NCBI RefSeq assembly: GCF_003031265.1
Contig: NZ_CP019966.1
Span: 3,224,001 to 3,288,000, forward strand
Length of the DNA stretch: 64,000 nt
From: Rhodopseudomonas palustris
GTDB taxonomy: Bacteria > Pseudomonadota > Alphaproteobacteria > Rhizobiales > Xanthobacteraceae
Direction: 5' to 3'
In this document: positions 58,509-64,000 of the stretch, one piece after another
How positions within the stretch are numbered: the stretch's first letter is position 1
How the letters are laid out: every line of letters starts with the position of its first letter
Notes under the pieces: model-generated
Told to the model about the DNA's origin: nothing
What the model saw: the letters and a program-made list of their open reading frames with translations, nothing else
Database searches by the model: none
Position numbers and translations under genes: made by a program

Positions 58509-59072
58509 TTAGCGCGCGTCGTCGAGCTCGTCACTGTCCTCGTCATAGCCCCGCTCCGACGGGCCCATCACGATCTCGTGGCGCAGCGCCTCGAACCGGC
58601 GCCGGGTCTCCTGGTCGCGGGCCTCGATGAAGGCGATGGCATCAGCACGCGACATCGGCCCGCTGGAAATCGGATGCACGCTGGCCCCGATGGTCTCGTC
58701 GACGAAATAACCGCGGTCGTCGCGGCGCATGCGCCATTTGAAGCGCAGCGCATCCAGCGGTCCCGGGCCCTCGCGGGTATAGCGCTCGAGATCGTCGTCG
58801 CTGTCGTCGGGCTCCGGCACCGCTCCCGACGCGGGCTCGTCGGTCATCTTCACCGGTTCAGCGGCTGACTCGGAGTCGGAGACATCGCTGTCGGACATTG
58901 CCTCGGCCGCAACAGGCTCGTCGCCCTGCGCGTCGGCATCGGACGACGGCGGGACAGAGGGCGAGCCCTCCTCCGGCACCACTTCGTCTCGCGCCTCCGC
59001 CTTGGCGTCGGGCTTTTCGAAGATGCTCGCGATCGCCGCGAGCGCTTCATCGGTCGGGTCGTTGGCAGTCAA
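58509..59072 (-). CDS. acidic conserved hypothetical protein
   Basis: 187 residues. The first 100 are low-complexity and strongly acidic (Asp/Glu/Ser/Pro, for example SDSDVSDSESAAEP), likely disordered; residues about 100-170 form a compact basic/acidic domain (DALRFKWRMRRDDRGYFVDE, SRADAIAFIEARDQETRRRF). No domain recognised. It lies between bioF and an amidase on the same strand, with gaps that leave the operon open. Confidence 0.65.
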   Translation of the reverse strand: MTANDPTDEALAAIASIFEKPDAKAEARDEVVPEEGSPSVPPSSDADAQGDEPVAAEAMSDSDVSDSESAAEPVKMTDEPASGAVPEPDDSDDDLERYTREGPGPLDALRFKWRMRRDDRGYFVDETIGASVHPISSGPMSRADAIAFIEARDQETRRRFEALRHEIVMGPSERGYDEDSDELDDAR

Positions 59073-59159
59073 TACAAAGCTCCTCCAGTCGGCCTGAAGA
59101 CAACACCAAGGCCGAACACGTCAACGCAGACAATGGTCGCTGGTTTCTATTTTGTGTGG

Positions 59160-60590
59160 CTATGTCGAGGCACAGACCGGTGGGCGCCGAGTTTTCCACG
59201 GCCGTTCGCGCTCGAGCTGCGCAGCAAGACGCAACAGCGTGGCTTCGTCGCCGAACTTCGCCGCGAACATCATGCCGATCGGCAGGCCGCTCGCACTCCA
59301 CGCCAGCGGCACCGACATCGACGGTTGTCCGGACATATTAGACAGGCTCGTGCCCGGAATATACCGACGAAGCGTCGGGCTGATCCCGGAGAGGTCGTGC
59401 GCCATGGTATCGATCTCGCCGATCCGCAGCGGCAGCGTGCAGAGCGTCGGCGACAAGAACACGTCGACATTGGCGAAGAAATCAGCCATCGCGCGTGAGA
59501 TCTGGAACGCGGCGAGCTGCGCCGCGCAATAATCGACACCGCTCGCTTTGCGTGCATTGGCGGCCGACGCCAGCGTCAGCACTTCGAAGTCGCGCTCGGT
59601 CATCGCACGGCCGACTGTCTGTTCGGCGAGCTGCACCGCAAGGCCGGTGTTGCAGGCAACGATGGTGGCGATCACTTGCGCCGGATCGGCAGGTAGTACC
59701 GGCGCGCGTTCTTCGACGTGGTGACCGAGGCCTTCGAGCAGCCTCGCGGTATCACGCACCGCCGCCGCGACTTCCGGATCGATCGCATCGCCGTAGGCCG
59801 AGCGGTCGGTGAACGCGATCCGCAGCCGCCCCGGTTCACGCCCGACTTCCTCCGCGAACGGACGCTCGGGCGGCGGCGCAACGTAAGGGCTCGATGGCTC
59901 CGGGCCGTGCAGCGCGTCGAGCATCGCCGCACTATCACGGACACTGATACTTACGACGTGACCGCAGGCGAAGCCGCCCCAGCCCTCGCCGCGATCCGGG
60001 CCGATCGGATTGCGCGCCCGCGTCGGCTTCAGCCCGAACACGCCGCAGGCGGACGCCGGAATCCGGATCGAGCCGCCGCCGTCGCTGGCGTGCGCCACCG
60101 GCAGGATGCGCGCGGCTACCGCCGCCGCAGCACCGCCCGACGAGCCGCCGGAAGAATGATCGAGATTCCACGGATTGCGGGTCGGGCCGTGTAGCCGCGA
60201 CTCCGTGGTCGGCATCAGGCCGAATTCCGGGCTGGCGCTCTTACCGAAGATCGTCACGCCGGCTGCAAGAAACCGTCCCGCCAGCGTGCCGGTGTGGGGC
60301 GCGACGAAATCCTTGTAGAGGCTGGCGCCGAAGGTCGTTCGCGTGCCGGCGAGCAGGTCGAGATCTTTCAAGACAAACGGCACACCGCTGAATGGCCCCT
60401 GCGGCAGGCCGGCTTCGATCTGGTTGCGCGCGTAGTCGTCGTGCCGGACCACCACCGCATTCAACTTGGGATCGAGCGCATCGGTCCGCGCGATGGCTTC
60501 GTCGAGCAGTTCAGCCGCCGTGACCTGTTTGCTGCGGACCAGTTCGGCGAGGCCGACGCCGTCGTAATCGCCGTACTCCTTGAACGCCAT
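59160..60590 (-). CDS. amidase (amidase signature family)
   Basis: 476 residues. The Ser-cisSer-Lys site is visible: Lys in [10 protein letters not shown], then [15 protein letters not shown] and [21 protein letters not shown]. Related enzymes hydrolyse aryl/aliphatic amides or cyclic oligoamides (6-aminohexanoate-type); it lacks the GatA context, so it is not the tRNA amidotransferase. ATG 60590. Substrate unknown. Confidence 0.9.
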   Translation of the reverse strand: MAFKEYGDYDGVGLAELVRSKQVTAAELLDEAIARTDALDPKLNAVVVRHDDYARNQIEAGLPQGPFSGVPFVLKDLDLLAGTRTTFGASLYKDFVAPHTGTLAGRFLAAGVTIFGKSASPEFGLMPTTESRLHGPTRNPWNLDHSSGGSSGGAAAAVAARILPVAHASDGGGSIRIPASACGVFGLKPTRARNPIGPDRGEGWGGFACGHVVSISVRDSAAMLDALHGPEPSSPYVAPPPERPFAEEVGREPGRLRIAFTDRSAYGDAIDPEVAAAVRDTARLLEGLGHHVEERAPVLPADPAQVIATIVACNTGLAVQLAEQTVGRAMTERDFEVLTLASAANARKASGVDYCAAQLAAFQISRAMADFFANVDVFLSPTLCTLPLRIGEIDTMAHDLSGISPTLRRYIPGTSLSNMSGQPSMSVPLAWSASGLPIGMMFAAKFGDEATLLRLAAQLERERPWKTRRPPVCAST

Positions 60591-60642
60591 GATCGACCTC
60601 TCCCCGAATCTTGTTTTGGTGATGATGCAATGATCTTTGAGG

Positions 60643-60756
60643 CGTCATTGCGAGCGAAGCGACGAAGCAATCCAACTCGGACTTGCGGCCCTGGATTGCT
60701 TCGCGGAGCCTGTGGTCGGACGGCGCGGAGCGCCGATCCGGGTGCTCGCAATGACG
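60643..60756. repeat. palindromic intergenic repeat (REP-like)
   Basis: CGTCATTGCGAGCGAAGC...GCAATCCA on the left and TGGATTGCTTCGC...GCTCGCAATGACG on the right. This is the widespread CGTCATTGCGAGC class, placed between the amidase and the 2-hydroxyacid dehydrogenase. Confidence 0.85.
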
Positions 60757-60787
60757 TGCGCCAAGGTGATGAGCGCCGAGCGCCCAA

Positions 60788-61777
60788 CTAACCGAGCACG
60801 TCCTGATTGACGACGTTGACGCGGATCGGATCGCCGTCGAGCACGCTCAGCATGTTGCGGGCTGTCTGCTCGCCCATCCGGTCGAGCGCTTCGCGGGTGA
60901 CGCCGGCGACGTGCGGCGCGATGATCACGTTGGGGAGATCGAACAATTTGTGGCCGTGCGGCGGCGGCTCCTGCTCGAACACATCGAGCCCGGCGCCGGC
61001 GAGCTTGCCCGCGAGCAGTGCCTCGTACAGCGCCTGCTCGACCACGATGCCGCCGCGCGCGGTGTTGATCAGATACGCGGTCGGCTTCATCTTCGACAGA
61101 AGCGCCGCATCGAACAGCCCGGTGGTCTCCGCCGTCTTCGGGCAGTGCAGGCTGACGAAATCGGCGTCGGGGAGCGCCGCAGCGAGATCGTCCACTGCCT
61201 TGCAGCCGGCCGCTTCGATCGCCGCCGCGGGCACGTAAGGGTCGTACACCAAGACGGTCATTTCCATCGCCAGGCAGCGCTTGGCGGTGCGGGTGCCGAT
61301 CCGGCCGAAGCCGACGATCAGCACCGTCTTGCCGAACAGATCGAACGGCAGCAGCCCGAGCCGCGTCGCCCAGGCGCCGGTCTTCACCAGCGCGTGCAGC
61401 TCGGCGCCGCGCTTGGCCAGCGTCAACATCATGAACAGCGCCTGCTCGGCGACCGACGGCGAATTCGCGGTGCCGGCGGTCATCAGCGGCACCTTGCGCT
61501 TATTCAGCGCCGGCACGTCGATGGCATCGAAGCCGACGCCGATCCGCGCCACGACGCGCATCTCCTGCGCCGCGTCGAGTTCGCGCTCGCCGAACCTTGT
61601 GGCGCCGAGCGCAACGCCGTGCACCGGCGCCTCGGCGCGCAGCAGCGCGTCGAAATCCTCCGCCGAGATCATGTTGGGAAATTCGATCATCTCGATATCG
61701 CCGCGCGCGGCGATCAGCGCCCTGCCCCGCTGCGACAACGATTCCGTCACCAGCAGCTTCTTCGTGTTGGACGTCAT
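60788..61777 (-). CDS. D-2-hydroxyacid dehydrogenase (NAD-binding)
   Basis: 330 residues with the Rossmann signature LIVGFGRIGTRTAKR, the substrate Arg in INTARGGIVVEQ, Glu in GLDVFEQEPPP and the catalytic His in IIAPHVAGVT. It belongs to the phosphoglycerate/hydroxyacid dehydrogenase superfamily; no ACT domain, so a serine-pathway SerA role is not implied. ATG 61777. Substrate unknown; next to a DMT exporter and an amidase. Confidence 0.9.
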   Translation of the reverse strand: MTSNTKKLLVTESLSQRGRALIAARGDIEMIEFPNMISAEDFDALLRAEAPVHGVALGATRFGERELDAAQEMRVVARIGVGFDAIDVPALNKRKVPLMTAGTANSPSVAEQALFMMLTLAKRGAELHALVKTGAWATRLGLLPFDLFGKTVLIVGFGRIGTRTAKRCLAMEMTVLVYDPYVPAAAIEAAGCKAVDDLAAALPDADFVSLHCPKTAETTGLFDAALLSKMKPTAYLINTARGGIVVEQALYEALLAGKLAGAGLDVFEQEPPPHGHKLFDLPNVIIAPHVAGVTREALDRMGEQTARNMLSVLDGDPIRVNVVNQDVLG

Positions 61778-61884
61778 TTCATGCCCCTGGGGTCTTGTTC
61801 GTTGTCCGCGCCGCTCGTGAGATGGCGGCGACGGCATTTTGTATCAGGCCGCGCGCGGCGCGGTCCACCGGCAATTGCCGTGGA

Positions 61885-62784
61885 TCAGGACCGCGTCGCC
61901 AGCGCCACGCCGGTCAGCGTCATCACCAGCGCGGCGATCTGGCCGACGCCAAGTGGCTCATGCAGCGCGACCGCCGAAGCGACGACACCGATCACCGGCG
62001 TCGCCATGGTGCCGATCGCCGCGACCGATGCCGGCAGCCGCTGCAACGCGGCGAACCAGCAGACGTACGCGACGCAGAACTGGATCACGACGAGATACAC
62101 CAGCCCGGCCCAGCCGAGCGGCGTCAGCACCGAGGCGTGCGGGATCTCGAAGGCGAGCCCGATCACCGCCACCGGAATGCAGCCGAGCCCGATCTGCCAC
62201 GCCGCGGACGTGGCACCGGGCAGCGCGATCGGAAACCGCTTCAGGAAGATGGTGCCGAGCGCGAAGCCGAGTGCCCCGGTGAGCGCCAGCAGGATGCCGG
62301 GCAGCTTCGTCATGCTGGCGGCGAAGCCCGCCGCGCCCATCAGCGCCGCGATGCCGCCGAACGCCAGCGCCAGCGCCGCAACCCGCCGCAGCGTCAGCAG
62401 CTCGCCGAGCAGCGGCCAGGCGAGCAGCGCGGTCCACACCGGCATGGTGTAGGCGATCACCGCGGTCTCGCCCGCCGGCAGCCACAGCAGCGCCAGACCC
62501 ATCACCGCCATCCACAGCGTGACGTTGAAGAACGCCGAGACCACCAGCCGCAGCCGCTGGTCGCGCGGCACCGCCAGGCTGTCGCCGCGCAGCGCCGCAT
62601 AGCCGAACAGCGCCAGCGAGCCGGCGATGCCGGTCAGCCCACGCAGCGGCAGCGGCGGCCACTGCGCGATCAGATATTTGGTGACCGGCCAGCTCAGGCC
62701 CCAGGCCACCGTGGTCACGGTCAGGAACACCAGGCCGCCGGACGCGATGCGGCCGCGCGCGGGAATCGGAGAAGGATCGGACAT
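61885..62784 (-). CDS. DMT (EamA) family transporter
   Basis: 299 residues, ten predicted helices in two EamA repeats (first from VFLTVTTVAWGLSWPVTKYL, second from LPGILLALTGALGFALGTIF). Such permeases export amino acids or metabolites. ATG 62784. It ends 107 bases upstream of the 2-hydroxyacid dehydrogenase on the same strand. Confidence 0.9.
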   Translation of the reverse strand: MSDPSPIPARGRIASGGLVFLTVTTVAWGLSWPVTKYLIAQWPPLPLRGLTGIAGSLALFGYAALRGDSLAVPRDQRLRLVVSAFFNVTLWMAVMGLALLWLPAGETAVIAYTMPVWTALLAWPLLGELLTLRRVAALALAFGGIAALMGAAGFAASMTKLPGILLALTGALGFALGTIFLKRFPIALPGATSAAWQIGLGCIPVAVIGLAFEIPHASVLTPLGWAGLVYLVVIQFCVAYVCWFAALQRLPASVAAIGTMATPVIGVVASAVALHEPLGVGQIAALVMTLTGVALATRS

Positions 62785-63450
62785 GGAAAACCCGGCAGGA
62801 GGAGCGCACAGAATGCCGGTGTTGGGTGGCCGGCGCCACCCGTAATCAGACACCTTTTGGCCGTCTCTCCTGAGTCGGGTTTGGCAAGCCCCTGAAGCGA
62901 AAAAATACCTGTCCTGTGAACAGCGGGTGCAGCCGCGATCGGCGGCGCCGCGCCGCGTTTTTGATCTTTGGAATCTCTGAGGACTCACCGATACTTGACC
63001 GGGTCAGGGCGAGCCGCGGCCCCTGTTTTCCACCCTAATCCACCACATTTAGTATTTGATTCAGGAACCCGCACTATTGCTTGACGGGTCGGACGGAGTC
63101 GGCCTAGCTTCAGGGCCGTCCAGCGAGGGAGTGTTTTTGTCCCGCCGGACGTTTCCCAGAAGGGTCCAGACCGACCACCTCCGACGGCCACAGCGGCAGC
63201 GGGGCGAGGCGTCGTCTGCTCCTAAATCGACCGTTGGGGCGCATTCCGACGGGCCGGCAAAACGGCTCGCAAAGCGACATGGGGCGTTATGTTGGGTGGA
63301 GTGTCCGGCTGCAAAAAATGCGGCCGTCGCCTCTGCCCGCGAAAACAGATGGAGCCGGGTCACGGCTCGCCGGGCGAACAAGGTTCGTCCATCTAGCAAC
63401 TTCCTGGGCCACCCAAGGCGGGGGTTCGGGCGACTTGAACGGGGCACGAG
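62785..63450. other. long region between the DMT exporter and nrdJ
   Basis: 666 bases separating divergent genes. A promoter for nrdJ is proposed near 63081, giving a leader of over 300 nt. I looked for a cobalamin riboswitch (B12 box GCCACTG) and NrdR boxes and found neither convincingly. No coding gene seen. Confidence 0.5.
63081..63110 (+). promoter_or_regulatory. predicted sigma-70 promoter upstream of nrdJ
   Basis: TTGACG (63081-63086), 18-base spacer, TAGCTT (63105-63110). Reads toward nrdJ with a leader of about 330 nt. Confidence 0.45.
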
Positions 63451-64000
63451 ATGAAGATCGAACGGCGCTACACCAAGGACGGCCAGTCTCCTTACGCGGA
63501 CATCGCGTTCAGGCTGACGACCAGCGAGATTCGCAATCCGGACGGATCGGTGGTGTTCCGCCTCGAGAATGTCGAGGTGCCGGAGTTCTGGTCGCAGGTC
63601 GCCTCCGACGTGCTGGCGCAGAAGTATTTCCGTAAAGCCGGCGTCGCCGCACGCCTGAAGAAGGTCGAAGAAGAGAGCGTGCCGTCGTGGCTGTGGCGCT
63701 CGGTCGCCGACACCGACGCCCTCACCGCTCTGCCCGAGAGCGAGCGCTACACCTCCGAGCATTCCGCCAAGCAGGTGTTCGACCGCCTCGCCGGCTGCTG
63801 GACCTATTGGGGCTGGAAGGGCAGCTACTTCTCCAGCGAAGACGACGCGCGCGCCTTCTTCGACGAGCTGCGCTACATGCTGGCGATGCAGATGGTGGCG
63901 CCGAATTCGCCGCAGTGGTTCAACACCGGCCTGCATTGGGCCTACGGCGTCGACGGTCCCGGCCAGGGCCACTACTACGTCGACTACAAGACCGGCAAGC
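63451..64000 (+). CDS. nrdJ: vitamin B12-dependent ribonucleotide reductase (5' portion; runs off the window)
   Basis: First 183 codons of class II reductase, which makes deoxyribonucleotides using adenosylcobalamin and needs no oxygen. Starts MKIERRYTKDGQSPY at ATG 63451; the segments KYFRKAGVAARLK, WLWRSV and MQMVAPNSPQWFNTGLHWAYG are typical of the NrdJ N-terminal region. The rest lies outside the window. A poor ribosome site (GGGGCACGAG) precedes the ATG. Confidence 0.93.
   Translation, partial: MKIERRYTKDGQSPYADIAFRLTTSEIRNPDGSVVFRLENVEVPEFWSQVASDVLAQKYFRKAGVAARLKKVEEESVPSWLWRSVADTDALTALPESERYTSEHSAKQVFDRLAGCWTYWGWKGSYFSSEDDARAFFDELRYMLAMQMVAPNSPQWFNTGLHWAYGVDGPGQGHYYVDYKTGK

Noticed and set aside
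63040..63065. NrdR box upstream of nrdJ (CACATTTAGTATTTG)
   Set aside because: Only weak resemblance to ACACWATATATWGTGT; palindromic halves do not match.
62785..63450. Cobalamin riboswitch upstream of nrdJ
   Set aside because: The B12 box and the other conserved cobalamin-riboswitch blocks were not found.

Overview
The window reads as chromosome from a GC-rich alphaproteobacterium of the Rhodopseudomonas/Bradyrhizobium group, most likely a Rhodopseudomonas palustris-type strain. This rests on recognised proteins and gene order: a 14-subunit nuo operon running into birA-rnj-mce-DUF1467, the short proS, lolC-lolD, dnaE, the tig/clpP/clpX/lon block, glnB-glnA and a B12-dependent ribonucleotide reductase. 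It also fits the many GTG starts, 4-nt ATGA/GTGA gene overlaps, DUF3551 proteins and small dispersed palindromic repeats. No mobile element, prophage or CRISPR array was seen. Strain-level identity cannot be fixed from the sequence alone.

Layout. 1-6.7 kb (mostly minus strand): the 5' part of dnaE, a 32-codon membrane-protein gene under two LexA-type boxes, two tandem secreted DUF3551 genes on the plus strand, lolD-lolC and proS. 6.9-10.1 kb: a copper module (CopC-CopD fusion, YcnI-like, PCuAC, DUF2946), followed by a probable terminator-ended small RNA on the plus strand. 10.7-29.8 kb: one long minus-strand cluster, nuoABCD-[FkbM methyltransferase]-nuoE-[71-aa membrane protein]-nuoFGHIJKLMN-birA-rnj-mce-DUF1467. 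Its genes overlap or nearly touch, so they probably form one transcription unit centred on respiratory complex I.

30-40.7 kb is mainly plus strand: a small membrane protein, tRNA-Asp (minus), an HU-family protein, pepT, an RND efflux pair (lipoprotein adaptor plus inner-membrane pump), tRNA-Val and a membrane PAS-GGDEF-EAL protein. 40.7-47.7 kb (minus) is the proteostasis block tig, clpP, clpX, lon, with tRNA-Leu upstream of tig and a strongly folded element between clpP and clpX. 47.8-51.2 kb: a MarR-like regulator divergent from a Tat-exported multicopper-oxidase-fold protein that has lost most copper ligands, then the bifunctional NAD(P)HX repair enzyme.

51.4-55.1 kb (plus): glnB-glnA behind a sigma-54 type promoter, then a CerR-type TetR regulator with a perfect palindrome just upstream and a phasin-like helical protein. 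55.3-62.8 kb (minus): bioF-bioD-bioA without bioB, an acidic hypothetical protein, an amidase, a 2-hydroxyacid dehydrogenase and a DMT exporter. The window ends in the first 183 codons of nrdJ.

The least explained items are the SOS-controlled 32-aa membrane peptide (a possible functional analogue of the Caulobacter SidA division inhibitor), the methyltransferase and small membrane protein translationally coupled into the complex I operon, the clpP-clpX RNA-like fold, the copper-ligand-less oxidase and the terminator-ended RNA near 10.4 kb.
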